Assembly (NCBI GenBank): GCA_946902875.1
Contig: OX336348.1
Span: forward strand, 11,371,741-11,435,740
DNA: 64,000 nt
Source of the DNA: Nematopogon swammerdamellus
Taxonomy: Eukaryota > Arthropoda > Insecta > Lepidoptera > Adelidae
Reading direction: 5' to 3'
Part shown: in pieces, positions 10,037-22,470 of the stretch
Numbering within the stretch: position 1 is the stretch's first letter
How the letters are laid out: each line of letters begins with the position of its first letter
Notes under the pieces: model-generated
The model's database searches: none
The model's input: only the letters and a program-made list of their open reading frames with translations
What the model was told of the DNA's origin: nothing
Position numbers and translations under genes: made by a program

Positions 10037-13000
10037 AGCGTAACCGAAACTGAATTTTATTTAGCCTATCCTGTGTCTCGTAAAGCTAAATGTGCACGTA
10101 CTAATTTTAATCAAATTTAGGCCCACTTGCACCAACACGAATTTAAGATATAAACCAGTTTAACTCTTTAAGCTAGCACCCGTTGACTGTGGGAACCGCG
10201 TTTAAATCCATAACTCGCTACATAACTCTAAACTCGTGTTGGTGCAAGTGGGCCAGATGATCGGTTTAAATTTGATGGAGGAAATTCATACATACATATT
10301 CGCCTCGCCCCGCCGCCCGTACTGTGCGCCGCACCGCAGCAGGACGCCATATCAAGACATTCTCATCGTCGTCGTAACTTTTAAACTATTTTTCAAGTCA
10401 AACTATTTGGCAAACTAAAAGCCAAAGTTTATCTACTTTAAATACCAGAAGCGATAAAAATATGTATTTTGCTAAAGATTAATTCAATACCTACTATAAA
10501 ATGTGCATTGTAAATACAGTAACCAATTTAAATGTATTTATGGTTCACTATTTTGGCTATAGTGGCTTCCACATAAAAGGTAGATAATATATGCTGTCGC
10601 GGACTTTTTTTTAGAACTATTTAAGAGAAACCTCACCATACATTATCTTCGTGTAACTAACGGTTTATGCAGCGCACGCCGAGATAGCTCTCAGATGGCA
10701 GGATTTTTTCCGACTTACTTGACATTTATCGGTATACCTATTTGAGCCAATTTACACAATGTCTTTATAAATTATAGCCTATATGTTATTTTGATGTACT
10801 GTCAAGGCTCATCAAAATCTGTTCAGTAGTTTTTGCGTAAAAGAAGAACAGAGCTTCATTCTATCATATTGCGGCTATTCAGTTCGCTCGCCGTGCCCCC
10901 TCCGCGCCCGCGCCGCGCCGCCTCCGCACCGCCAGCTGCCGGCCGCCGGCTCGGTAAATACCTATAGTACTACGGCGCCTACCGAACATATCGGTTTGTA
11001 TGGGAGGTACATCTTAGCGTAACCGGAAGTGAAGTTTATTTAGCCTATCCTGTGTCCCGTGTAGGTAAATGTACTTGTACGAAGTTTCATCGAATTCAGA
11101 TAATCGGTTTAAGAGTTATGGTGGAACATACATACATACAGAAATGATTTCTAAAAATCCTAAATTTTGTTTTAGTATCATACACAGAGTCTACAAACCA
11201 AATATCTCAAAAATCAAAGCAACTTACTCCATGACCATCCCTTACAGATTTATTATTAGTATTGATTGATGATTGATATTGATATTCGCCTCGCCCCGCT
11301 GCCCCCCGCCCCGCCCGGACTGTGCGCCGCACCGCAGGACGCCATAGACATTCTCATCGTCATAACTTTTAAACTATTTGTCCAAATTACTTATTGTAAA
11401 TCCAAAGTTTATCTACTTTAAATACCAGAAGCGATAAAAGTTTGTATTTGGATAAGGATTAATTCAAACTATAAAATGTGCATTGTAAATACAGTATCCA
11501 AATTTAAATGTATTTATCGTTCACTATTTTGGCTATAGTGGCTTCCACATAAAAAGTAGATATATGCTGTCGCGGACTTTTTTTTAGAACTATTTATGAG
11601 AAACAACGTCAACATACATTATCTTCGTGTAACTAACGATTTACGCAGCGCACGCTGAGATAGCTCTCAGATGGCAGGATTTTTTCCGACTTGACATTTA
11701 TCGATACACTTATTTGGGCCAATTTACACAATGTCTTTATAAATTATAGCCTATATGTTATTTTGATGTACTGTAAAGGCTCATCAAAATCTGTTCAGTA
11801 GTTTTTGCGTCAAAGAGGAACAGAGATCCATTCTATCATATTGCGGCTATTCAGTTCGCTCGCTGCCCGCTCGCCACTTTCCGCCCCTCCTCCGCGCGGC
11901 CGCTGCCAGCTGCCGGCCGCCCGCTTGGTAAATACCTATAGTGCTACGGCGGCGCCTACGGAACATATCGGTTTGTATGGGAGCCACATCTTAGCGTAAC
12001 CGGAAGTGAATTTTATTGAGCCTATCCTGTGTCCCGTGTAGGTAAATGTACTTGTACGAAGTTTCATCGAATTCGGATGATCGGTTTAAGAGTTATGGTG
12101 GAACATACATACATACAGAAATGATTTCTAAAAATCGTAAATTTTGTTTTAGTATCATACACAGAGTCTACAAACCAAATATCTCAAAAATCAAAGCAAC
12201 TTACTCCATGACCATCCCTTACAGATTTATTATTAGTATTGATTGATGATTGATATTGATATTCGCCTCGCCCCGCTGCCCCCCGCCCCGCCCGGACTGT
12301 GCGCCGCACCGCAGGACGCCATAGACATTCTCATCGTCATAACTTTTAAACTATTTGTCCAAATTACTTATTGTAAATCCAAAGTTTATCTACTTTAAAT
12401 ACCAGAAGCGATAAAAGTTTGTATTTGGATAAGGATTAATTCAAACTATAAAATGTGCATTGTAAATACAGTATCCAAATTTAAATGTATTTATCGTTCA
12501 CTATTTTGGCTATAGTGGCTTCCACATAAAAAGTAGATATATGCTGTCGCGGACTTTTTTTTAGAACTATTTATGAGAAACAACGTCAACATACATTATC
12601 TTCGTGTAACTAACGATTTACGCAGCGCACGCTGAGATAGCTCTCAGATGGCAGGATTTTTTCCGACTTGACATTTATCGATACACTTATTTGGGCCAAT
12701 TTACACAATGTCTTTATAAATTATAGCCTATATGTTATTTTGATGTACTGTAAAGGCTCATCAAAATCTGTTCAGTAGTTTTTGCGTCAAAGAGGAACAG
12801 AGATCCATTCTATCATATTGCGGCTATTCAGTTCGCTCGCTGCCCGCTCGCCACTTTCCGCCCCTCCTCCGCGCGGCCGCTGCCAGCTGCCGGTCGCCCG
12901 CTTGGTAAATACCTATAGTGCTACGGCGGCGCCTACGGAACATATCGGTTTGTATGGGAGCCACATCTTAGCGTAACCGGAAGTGAATTTTATTGAGCCT

Positions 13001-13240
13001 ATCCTGTGTCCCGTGTAGGTAAATGTACTTGTACGAAGTTTCATCGAATTCGGATGATCGGTTTAAGAGTTATGGTGGAACATACATACATACAGAAATG
13101 ATTTCTAAAAATCGTAAATTTAGTTTTAGTATCATACACAGAGTCTACAAACCAAATATCTCAAAAAACAAAGCAACTTACTCCATGACCATCCCTTACA
13201 GATTTATTATTAGTATTGATATTGATTGATGATTGATATT
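10037..13240 (+). repeat. 977-bp tandem repeat, 3.3 units
   Basis: Units start AGCGTAACC at 10,037 (diverged), 11,016, 11,993 and 12,970 (partial). The last three spacings are exactly 977 bases, and units 1 and 2 are almost identical, so that duplication is recent. Each unit carries the family A block (GCCTATCCTGTGTCCCG), a CATA tract, AT-rich sequence and a GC-rich block near the unit end. The open frames of 60-68 codons that recur at the same phase are by-products; they show no domain and no start context. An inverted single copy lies at 33,790-34,770. Confidence 0.9.
10120..10254. mobile_element. MITE with perfect 21-bp terminal inverted repeats
   Basis: Begins GGCCCACTTGCACCAAC (10,120-10,140) and ends with its exact complement (10,234-10,254). 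Total 135 bases, non-coding. It interrupts unit 0 of the 977-bp repeat: comparison with units 1-3 places it between ...ATCAAATTT and GATGATCGGTTTA. Small size and perfect inverted ends are those of a miniature cut-and-paste transposon; the superfamily is not determined. Confidence 0.88.
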
Positions 13241-13245
13241 ATTTC

Positions 13246-13862
13246 TTTTTTTTTTTTTATACTAAGCGCGACATGTGGCGCCGAGTCACCCATAAGGTGT
13301 GTAGCGACGCCCATGGACATTCGGTGGCAGGCGGGGGCTGCGAATGCCATGCCGGCCTGACAGGTGCCCATTCACGCCTCTCTTGAAGGACGCGAGACTA
13401 TACTTGGGGGGAAATATGTGGGCAGGTAGAGCGTTCCAGAGTTTGCCAGTTCTGTGGAGAAAGGATCTGCAGAACCGATTTGTACGCATCCGCGGTAAGT
13501 CCAGCGTATAGGGATGCAATCCCTGCCCAGTGCGCGTTGTACGGAGGTGGAAAGGGGACGCCGGAATCGCGTTAAACAGCTCCTCCGAGCACTCCCCGTG
13601 GAATAAGCGATAGAACACGCTTAGGGCGCCGACATCCCTACGAAGTTGCAGCGGTTCTAGATCGCGGGACACGTCGGGGTCATCCACTCGGCACGGCTCG
13701 ACGCTGGATCGAGTCCAAAGGCGCAAGCTGGTATTTGGCTCAGCCATCCCACAGGTGCGAGCAGTACTCCAACCAGGACCTAATCTGCGATTTATACAGA
13801 AGCAGCCTTTGGCCCGGCGTGAAGTACCGTCTAACCTTATTGAGTACGCCTAGCTTTTTAAT
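13246..13862 (-). pseudogene. 5'-truncated LINE: C-terminal domain plus poly(A)
   Basis: On the minus strand the frame begins at about 13,862 with KVRRYFTPGQRLLLYKSQIR, then LEYCSHLWDG. A stop (TGA) and a frameshift near 13,690 follow, and then the open frame with LRRDVGALSVFYRLFHGECSEELF and the end signature RFCRSFLHRTGKLWNALP. Established knowledge: this is the C-terminal tail found after the RT domain in an abundant group of lepidopteran Jockey-like LINEs. The plus-strand T run at 13,246-13,258 is the poly(A) tail of the minus-strand copy. RT catalytic motifs are absent. Confidence 0.85.
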
Positions 13863-13867
13863 TATTA

Positions 13868-14032
13868 TTAAACGGTTTTATTTAGCTTGACTCCGTATAT
13901 TTGTTTCTATCTTTGTTTCAAATCTTGCGACAATTTTTTCAACTACTTCTACTGAACCGATTTTTAAGAAACTTTGCACACACATTGAGTTCTCGTGACA
14001 ATACAATATTATAACAATTTCAACTTGGTAAC
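13868..14032 (+). repeat. Conserved 5' end of the fold-back element
   Basis: About 165 non-coding bases from TTAAACGG to CAACTTGGTAACGAG, present nearly unchanged at 31,117-30,955, 38,137-37,970 and 47,736-47,910. Includes AACTTTGCACACACATTGAG. It always stands directly before the first 130-bp unit and so marks a fixed terminus. Confidence 0.85.
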
Positions 14033-17000
14033 GAGGGTCTGATGATGGAGTCAGGAGGTGGACAGTGGAACTCTTCAACCGTTACTAGTAACCCTCTCGA
14101 GTTTGGGCTCATTAGGTTGGTTTGGACGAGTGTCCTATACTTCTACCAATACATTTGGTGACGAGGGTCTGATGATGGAGTCAGGAGGTGGACGGTGGAA
14201 CTCTTCAACCGTTACTAGTAAGCCCCTCGAGTTTAGGCTCATTTGGTTTGTTTGGACAAGTGTCCTATACTTCTACCAATACACTTGGTGAAGAGGGTCT
14301 GATGATGGAGTCAGGAGGTGGACAGTGTAACTCTTCAACCGTTACTAGTAACCCCGTCGAGTTTGGGCTCATTTGGTTGGTTTGGACGAGTGTCCCGTAC
14401 TTCTACCAATACACTTGGTGCTAGGGTCTGATGATGGAGTGAGGAGGTGTACAGTGGAACTGTTCAACCGTTACTAGTAAGCCCCTCGAGTTTGGGCTCA
14501 TTTGGTTGGTTTGGACTAGTGTCCCATACTTCTACCAATATACTTGGTGACGAGAGTCTGATGATGGAGTCAGGAGGTGGACAGTGGAACTCTTCAACCG
14601 TTACTAGTAACCCCCTCGAGTTTGGGCTCATTTGGTTGGTTTGGACGAGTGTCATATACATCTACCAATACATTTGGTGACGAGGGTCTGATAATGGAGT
14701 CAGGAGGTGGAAAGTGGAACTCTTCAACCGTTACTAGTAACCCCCTCGAGTTTGGGCTCATATGGTTGGTTTGGACGAGTGTCCCATACTTCTACCCAAA
14801 CACTTGGTGACGAGGGTCTGATGATGAAGTCAGGAGGTGTACAGTGGAACTCTTCAACCGTTACTAGTAACCCCTTAGAGTTTGGTCTCATATGGTTGGT
14901 TTGAACCAGTGCCCCATACTTCTACAAAACATTTGGTGACGAGGTCTGATGATGAAGTCAGGAGGTGTACAGTGGAACTCTTCAACCGTTACTACTAACC
15001 CCTTCGAGTTTGGGCTCATATGGTTGGTTTGGACAAGTGTCCCATACTTCTACCAATACACTTGGTGAGGAGGGTCTGATGATGGAATCAGGAGGTGTAC
15101 AGTGGAACTCTTCAACCGTTACTAGTAACCCCTCGAGTTTGGGCTCATTTGGTTGGTTTGGACGAGTGTCCCATACTTCTACCAATACACTTGGTGACGA
15201 GGGTCTGATGATAGAGTCAGGAGGTGGACAGTGGAACTCTTCAACCGTTACTAGTAACCCCCTCGAGTTTGGGCTCATATGGTTGGTTTGGACGAGTGTC
15301 CCATACTTCTACCCATACACTTGGTGACGAGGGTCTGATGATGAAGTCAGGAGGTGTACAGTGGAACTCTTCAACCGTTACTAGTAACCCCTTCGAGTTT
15401 GGTCTCATATGGTTGGTTTGAACGAGTGCCCCATACTTCTACAAAACATTTGGGGACGAGGTCTGATGATGGAGTCAGGAGGTGTACAGTGGAACTCTTC
15501 AACCGTTACTACTAACCCCTTCGAGTTTGGGCTCATATGGTTGGTTTGGACAAGTGTCCCATACTTCTACCAATACAATTGGTGACGAGGGTCTGATGAT
15601 GGAGTCAGGAGGTGTACAGTGGAACTCTTCAACCGTTACTAGTAACCCCTCGAGTTTGGGCTCATTTGGTTGGTTTGGACGAGTGTCCCATACTTCTACC
15701 AATACACTTGGTGACGAGGGTCTGATGGTGGAGTCAAGAGGTGTTCAGTGGAACTCTTCAACCGTTACTAGTAACCCCCTCGAGTTTAGGCTCATTTGGT
15801 TTGTTTCGACAAGTGTCCTATACTTCTACCAATACACTTGGTGACGAGGGTCTGATGATGGAGTCAGGAGGTGGACAGTGTAACTCTTCAACCGTTACTA
15901 GTAACCCCGTCGAGTTTAGGCTCATTTGGTTGGTTTGGACGAGTGTCCCATACTTCTACCAATACTCTTGGTGACGAGGGTCTGATGATGGAGTCAGGAG
16001 GTGTACAGTGGAACTCTTTAACCGTTACTAGTAACCCCGTCGAGTTTGGGCTCATTTGGTTGGATTGGACGAGTGTCCTATACTTCTACCAATACATTTG
16101 GTGACGAGGGTCTGATGATGGAGTCAGGAGGTGGACAGTGGAACTCTTCAACCGTTACTAGTAACTCCTACGAGTTTGGTCTCATATGGTTGGTTTGAAC
16201 GAGTGCCCCATACTTCTACCAAAACATTTGGTGACGAGGTCTGATGATGGAGTCAGGAGGTGTACAGTGGAACTCTTCAACCGTTACTAGTAACCCCTTC
16301 GAGTTTGGGCTCATATGGTTGGTTTGGACGAGTGTCCCATACTTCTACCAATACACTTGGTGACGAGGGTCTGATGATGGAGTCAGGAGGTGTACAGTGT
16401 ACACTGTTCAACCGTTAGTAGTAACCCCCTCGAGTTTGGGCTCATTTGGTTGGTTTGGACGAGTGTCCCATACTTCTACCAATACACTTCGTGACGAGGG
16501 TCTGATGATGGAGTCAGGAGGTGGAAAGTGGAACTCTTCAACCGTTACTAGTAACTCCTACGAGTTTGGTCTCATATGGTTGGTTTGAACGAGTGCCCCA
16601 TACTTCTACCAAAACATTTGGTGACGAGGTCTGATGATGGAGTCAGGAGGTGTACAGTGGAACTCTTCAACCGTTACTAGTAACCCCTCGAGTTTGGGCT
16701 CATTTGGTTGGTTTGGACGAGTGTCCCATACTTCTACCAATACACTTGGTGACGAGGGTCTGATGATGGAGTCAAGAGGTGTTCAGTGGAACTCTTCAAC
16801 CGATACTAGTAAGCCCCTCGAGTTTAGGCTTATTTGGTTTGTTTGGACGAGTGTCCCATACTTCTACCAATACACTTGGTGACGAGGGTCTGATGATGGA
16901 GTCAGGAGGTGTACAGTGTACACTGTTCAACCGTTAGTAGTAACCTCCTCGAGTTTGGCTCATTTGGTTGGTTTGGACGAGTGTCCCATACTTCTACCAA

Positions 17001-20000
17001 TACACTTAGTGACGAGGGTCTGATGATGAAGTCAAGAGGTGTTCAGTGGAACTCTTCAACCGTTACTAGTAACCCCCTCGAGTTTAGGCTTATTTGGTTT
17101 GTTTGGACGAGTATCCTATACTTCTACCAATACACTTGGTGACAAGGGTCTGATTATGGAGTCAGGAGGTGGACAGGGGAACTCCTCAACCGTTACTAGT
17201 AACCCCGTCGAGTTTGGGCTCATTTGGTTGGTTTGGACGAGTGTCCCATACTTCTACTAATACACTTGGTCACGAGGGTCTGATGATGGAGTCAGGAGGT
17301 GTACAGTGGAACTCTTCAACCGTTACTAGTAACCCCTCGAGTTTGGGCTCATTTCGTTGGTTTGGACGAGTGTCCCATACTTCTACCAATACACTTGGTG
17401 ACGAGGGACTGATGATGGAGTCAGGAGGTGTACAGTGGAACTCTTCAACCATTACTAGTAAGCCCCTCGAGTTTGGGCTCATTTGGTTGGTTTGGACGAG
17501 TGTCTCATACTTCTACCATTATACTTGGTGACGAGGGTCTGCTGATGGAGTCAGGAGGTGGACAGTGGAACTCTTCAACCGTTACTAGTAACCCCCTCGA
17601 GTTTGGGCTCATTTGGTTGGTTTGGACGAGTGTCCTATACTTCTACCAATACATTTGGTGACGAGGGTCTGATGATGGAGTCAGGAGGTGGACAGTGGAG
17701 CTCTTCAACCGTTACTAGTAACTCCTACGAGTTTGGTCTCATATGGTTGGTTTGAACGAGTGCCCCATACTTCTACCAAAACATTTGGTGACGAGGTCTG
17801 ATGATGGAGTCAGGAGGTGTACAGTGGAACTCTTCAACCGTTACTAGTAACCCCCTCGAGTTTGGGCTCATTTGGTTGGTTTGGACGAGTGTCCTATACT
17901 TCTACCAATACATTTGGTGACGAGGGTCTGATGATGGAGTCAGGAGGTGGACAGTGGAGCTCTTCAACCGTTACTAGTAACTCCTACGAGTTTGGTCTCA
18001 TATGGTTGGTTTGAACGAGTGCCCCATACTTCTACCAAAACATTTGGTGACGAGGTCTGATGATGAAGTCAGGAGGTGTACAGTGGAACTCTTCAACCGT
18101 TACTAGTAACCCCTTCGAGTTTGGGTTCATATGGTTGGTTTGGACGAGTGTCCCATACTTCTACCAATACACTTGGTGACGAAGGTCTGATGATGGAGTC
18201 AGGAGGTGTACAGTGGAACTCTTCAACCGTTACTAGTAACCCCTCGAGTTTGGGCTCATTTGGTTGGTTTGGACGAGTGTCCCATACTTCTACCAATACA
18301 CTTGGTGACGAGGGTCTGATGATGGAGTCAAGAGGTGTTCAGTGGAACTCTTCAACCGATACTAGTAAGCCCCTCGAGTTTAGGCTTATTTGGTTTGTTT
18401 GGACAAGTGTCCTATACTTCTACCAATACACTTGGTGACGAGGGTCTGATGATGGAGTCAGGAGGTGGACAGTGTAACTCTTCAAGCGTTACTAGTAACT
18501 CCGTCGAGTTTGGGCTCATTTGGTTGGTTTGGACGAGTGTCCCGTACCACTACCAATACACTTGGTGCTAGGGTCTGATGATGGAGTGAGGAGGTGTACA
18601 GTGGAACTCTTCAACCTTTACTAGTAACGCCCTCGAATTTGGGCTCATATGGTTGGTTTGGACGAGTGTCCCATACTTCTACCAATACACTTGGTGACGA
18701 GGGTCTGATGATGGAGTCAGGAGGTGTACAGTGTACACTGTTCAACCGTTAGTAGTAACCCCCTCGAGTTTGGGCTCATTTGGTTGGTTTGGACGAGTGT
18801 CCCATACTTCTACCAATACACTTCGTGACGAGGGTCTGATGATGGAGTCAGGAGGTGGAAAGTGGAACTCTTCAACCGTTACTAGTAACTCCTACGAGTT
18901 TGGTCTCATATGGTTGGTTTGAACGAGTGCCCCATACTTCTACCAAAACATTTGGTGACGAGGTCTGATGATGGAGTCAGGAGGTGTACAGTGGAACTCT
19001 TCAACCGTTACTAGTAACCCCTCGAGTTTGGGCTCATTTGGTTGGTTTGGACGAGTGTCCCATACTTCTACCAATACACTTGGTGACGAGGGTCTGATGA
19101 TGGAGTCAAGAGGTGTTCAGTGGAACTCTTCAACCGATACTAGTAAGCCCCTCGAGTTTAGGCTTATTTGGTTTGTTTGGACAAGTGTCCTATACTTCTA
19201 CCAATACACTTGGTGACGATGGTCTGATGATGGAGTCAGGAGGTGGACAGTGTAACTCTTCAACCGTTACTAGTAACCCCGTCGAGTTTGGGCTCATTTG
19301 GTTGGTTTGGACGAGTGTCCCGCACTTCTACCAATACACTTGGTGCTAGGGTCTGATGATGGAGTGAGGAGGTGTACAGTGGAACTCTTCAACCGTTACT
19401 AGTAACGCCCTCGAGTTTGGGCTCATATGGTTGGTTTGGACGAGTGTCCCATACTTCTACCAATACACTTGGTGACGAGGGTCTGATGATGGAGTCAGGA
19501 GGTGTACAGTGTACACTGTTCAACCGTCAGTAGTAACCTCCTCGAGTTTGGCTCATTTGGTTGGTTTGGACGAGTGTCCCATACTTCTACCAATACACTT
19601 AGTGACGAGGGTCTGATGATGAAGTCAAGAGGTGTTCAGTGGAACTCTTCAACCGTTACTAGTAACCCCCTCGAGTTTAGGCTTATTTGGTTTGTTTGGA
19701 CGAGTATCCTATACTTCTACCAATACACTTGGTGACAAGGGTCTGATTATGGAGTCAGGAGGTGGACAGGGGAACTCCTCAACCGTTGCTAGTAACCCCG
19801 TCGAGTTTGGGCTCATTTGGTTGGTTTGGACGAGTGTCCCATACTTCTACTAATACACTTGGTCACGAGGGTCTGATGATGGAGTCAGGAGGTGTACAGT
19901 GGAACTCTTCAACCGTTACTAGTAACCCCTCGAGTTTGGGCTCATTTCGTTGGTTTGGACGAGTGTCCCATACTTCTACCAATACACTTGGTGACGAGGG

Positions 20001-21790
20001 ACTGATGATGGAGTCAGGAGGTGTACAGTGGAACTCTTCAACCATTACTAGTAAGCCCCTCGAGTTTGGGCTCATTTGGTTGGTTTGGACGAGTGTCTCA
20101 TACTTCTACCATTATACTTGGTGACGAGGGTCTGCTGATGGAGTCAGGAGGTGGACAGTGGAACTCTTCAACCGTTACTAGTAACCCCCTCGAGTTTGGG
20201 CTCATTTGGTTGGTTTGGACGAGTGTCCTATACTTCTACCAATACATTTGGTGACGAGGGTCTGACGATGGAGTCAGGAGGTGGACAGTGGAGCTCTTCA
20301 ACCGTTACTAGTAACTCCTACGAGTTTGGTCTCATATGGTTGGTTTGAACGAGTGCCCCATACTTCTACCAAAACATTTGGTGACGAGGTCTGATGATGG
20401 AGTCAGGAGGTGTACAGTGGAACTCTTCAACCGTTACTAGTAACCCCCTCGAGTTTGGGCTCATTTGGTTGGTTTGGACGAGTGTCCTATACTTCTACCA
20501 ATACATTTGGTGACGAGGGTCTGATGATGGAGTCAGGAGGTGGACAGTGGAGCTCTTCAACCGTTACTAGTAACTCCTACGAGTTTGGTCTCATATGGTT
20601 GGTTTGAACGAGTGCCCCATACTTCTACCAAAACATTTGGTGACGAGGTCTGATGATGAAGTCAGGAGGTGTACAGTGGAACTCTTCAACCGTTACTAGT
20701 AACCCCTTCGAGTTTGGGTTCATATGGTTGGTTTGGACGAGTGTCCCATACTTCTACCAATACACTTGGTGACGAAGGTCTGATGATGGAGTCAGGAGGT
20801 GTACAGTGGAACTCTTCAACCGTTACTAGTAACCCCTCGAGTTTGGGCTCATTTGGTTGGTTTGGACGAGTGTCCCATACTTCTACCAATACACTTGGTG
20901 AAGAGGGTCTGATGATGGAGTCAAGAGGTGTTCAGTGGAACTCTTCAACCGATACTAGTAAGCCCCTCGAGTTTAGGCTTATTTGGTTTGTTTGGACAAG
21001 TGTCCTATACTTCTACCAATACACTTGGTGACGAGGGTCTGATGATGGAGTCAGGAGGTGGACAGTGTAACTCTTCAAGCGTTACTAGTAACCCCGTCGA
21101 GTTTGGGCTCATTTGGTTGGTTTGGACGAGTGTCCCGTACTTCTACCAATACACTTGGTGCTAGGGTTTGATGATGGAGTGAGGAGGTGTACAGTGGAAC
21201 TCTTCAACCGTTACTAGTAACGCCCTCGAGTTTGGGCTCGTATGGTTGGTTTGGACGAGTGTCCCATATTTCTACCAATACACTTGATGACGAGGGTCTG
21301 ATGATGGAGTCAGGAGGTGTACAGTGTACACTGTTCAACCGTTAGTAGTAACCCCCTCGAGTTTGGGCTCATTTGGTTGGTTTGGACGAGTGTCCCATAC
21401 TTCTACCAATACACTTGGTGACGAGGGTCTGATGATGAAGTCAAGAGGTGTTCAGTGGAACTCTTCAACCGTTACTAGTAACCCCCTCGAGTTTAGGCTC
21501 ATTTGGTTTGTTTGGACGAGTATCCTATACTTCTACCAATACACTTGGTGACGAGGGTCTGATGATGAAGTCAGGAGGTGGACAGTGGAACTCCTCAACC
21601 GTTACTAGTAACCCCGTCGAGTTTGGGCTCATTTGGTTGGTTTGGACGAGTGTCCCATACTTCTACTAATACACTTGGTGACGAGGGTCTGCTGATGGAG
21701 TTAGGAGGTGTACAGTGGAACTCTTCAACCGTTACTAGTAACCCTTTCGAGTTTGGGCTCATTTGGTTTGTTTGGATGAGTGTCCCATAC
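14033..21790 (+). repeat. 130-bp tandem repeat array, ~60 units
   Basis: Each unit runs GTCTGATGATGGAGTCAGG ... GTTACTAGTAACCCCCTCGAG ... CATACTTCTACCAATACAC. The unit contains the palindromes ACTAGT and CTCGAG. Because 130 leaves remainder 1 on division by 3, reading frames shift at each unit; 129- and 131-base variants produce the recurrent 65-, 77- and 120-codon frames, which are not genes. Variants with GTGTACACTGTTC or TTCAGTGGAAC are arranged in a higher-order pattern from about 16.4 kb on. Confidence 0.95.
16890..21423 (+). repeat. 2,593-bp higher-order repeat inside the 130-bp array
   Basis: Variant units recur at a fixed offset of 2,593 bases: 16,909/19,502, 17,169/19,762, 17,428/20,021, 18,076/20,669, 18,335/20,928 and 18,731/21,324. 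Block 16,890-18,830 is therefore duplicated at 19,483-21,423 with very few differences. A second offset of 2,334 links 16,379-16,845 with 18,713-19,180, an earlier duplication event. Confidence 0.9.
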
Positions 21791-21807
21791 TTGTCGAACG
21801 CAAATGT

Positions 21808-22175
21808 ATGAAACAGACATACCATCTGTTTAAATTGATTTTGAAAGGGACGGCGTACACGTTATCAATCCTAAAACCATACAGTTTCCAGCAAAGTTTA
21901 ATTATGCAACAGTTGAGAAACGGATGTTACCGATAATTTTGTCATGGGCCTCCACTGTCCATAAAATGCAGGGCAGACCTGTTGACCATGCTGTCGTGTA
22001 TTTGGGCTCAAGACTATTTGAGGAGGGTCAAGCGTATGTTGCATTGAGTCGCGTAAAGTTTTTAGAAGGGCTATGTATTGAGGAGCTTGATTGTGAGAAA
22101 TTGACAGGTAAGAAACCGAGTAACAAAGATGCAATGAGAGAGTTGGAAAGGATGAGGAGTCTGCGTAATGAATGA
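21808..22175 (+). pseudogene. PIF1-like helicase, C-terminal fragment (copy 1)
   Basis: The frame [19 protein letters not shown] continues to [16 protein letters not shown] and [20 protein letters not shown] and ends RSLRNE at TGA 22,173-22,175. Established knowledge: HK(S/M)QG...D and YVALSR(V/A) are the last two conserved helicase blocks (motifs V and VI) of PIF1/RecD-type SF1B DNA helicases. About 122 residues remain of a protein that normally has several hundred. Walker A and B motifs are absent, so no ATPase activity is possible. The codon before IDFERDG is TAA where the sister copies have CAA. Upstream sequence is the 130-bp satellite, which enters the frame. Confidence 0.85.
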
Positions 22176-22207
22176 TACGAGCCAAAAATCAAACTAAAAA
22201 CGAGTAA

Positions 22208-22470
22208 ATAAAAAAATAGGTAAAAAAACTTTTAAGTTAAACGGTTTTATTAAAAAAAACTAGAAAAAAAAACATCAGCTGTACGAAAAAACTAGAAAAT
22301 AATAAAGACACAACGTACGAAATCGCGCAATACTAGCGTGCTGTCCTCTTATGTCGGATGCCAAAGGGCACTTTGTGTCGCTGCGTCAGCGGAATAAGTA
22401 TTAAATTGAGACTTTTAACAGACTAATATAAAAACGTGGGGTGTATAATATGCGTAAACATGCGCCCCGC
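22208..22470 (+). repeat. Left arm of fold-back terminus, right arm lost
   Basis: Matches the left arms at 53,208-53,468 and the equivalent arms of the two minus copies: AAAAAATAGGTAAAAAAAC, TTAAACGGTTTTATT, AGCGTGCTGTCC, and AAAACGTGGGG at the hinge. Ends within CATGCGCCCC. Confidence 0.85.

Larger units (their letters stand above)
13868..22470 (+). mobile_element. Helicase/satellite/fold-back element, copy 1
   Basis: Order: 5' tip TTAAACGGTTTTATTTAGC (13,868), ~160 bases of conserved non-coding end, a 130-bp array (14,033-21,790), a PIF1-like helicase C-terminus (21,808-22,175) and the left arm of a fold-back terminus (22,208-22,470). The right arm is missing: after CATGCGCCCC the sequence changes at about 22,470. 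The same order occurs in copies at 28,821-31,117, 36,118-38,137 and 47,736-53,754. The class is unassigned. The 15-base motif TTAAACGGTTTTATT at the 5' tip recurs inverted near the other end in complete copies. Confidence 0.8.

Noticed and set aside
10236..10418. 60-codon frame next to the MITE
   Set aside because: Spans MITE end and repeat unit; no relation to any family.
14027..21790. CRISPR-like regular repeats
   Set aside because: Repeats are directly adjacent with no unique spacers, units are 130 bases, and the genome is eukaryotic.
14058..21811. Dozens of 62-120-codon open frames with recurring motifs (PSSLGSFGWFGRVSHTSTN)
   Set aside because: They are translations of the 130-bp satellite in shifting frames; both strands are open, lengths follow the unit, and starts fall at arbitrary points.
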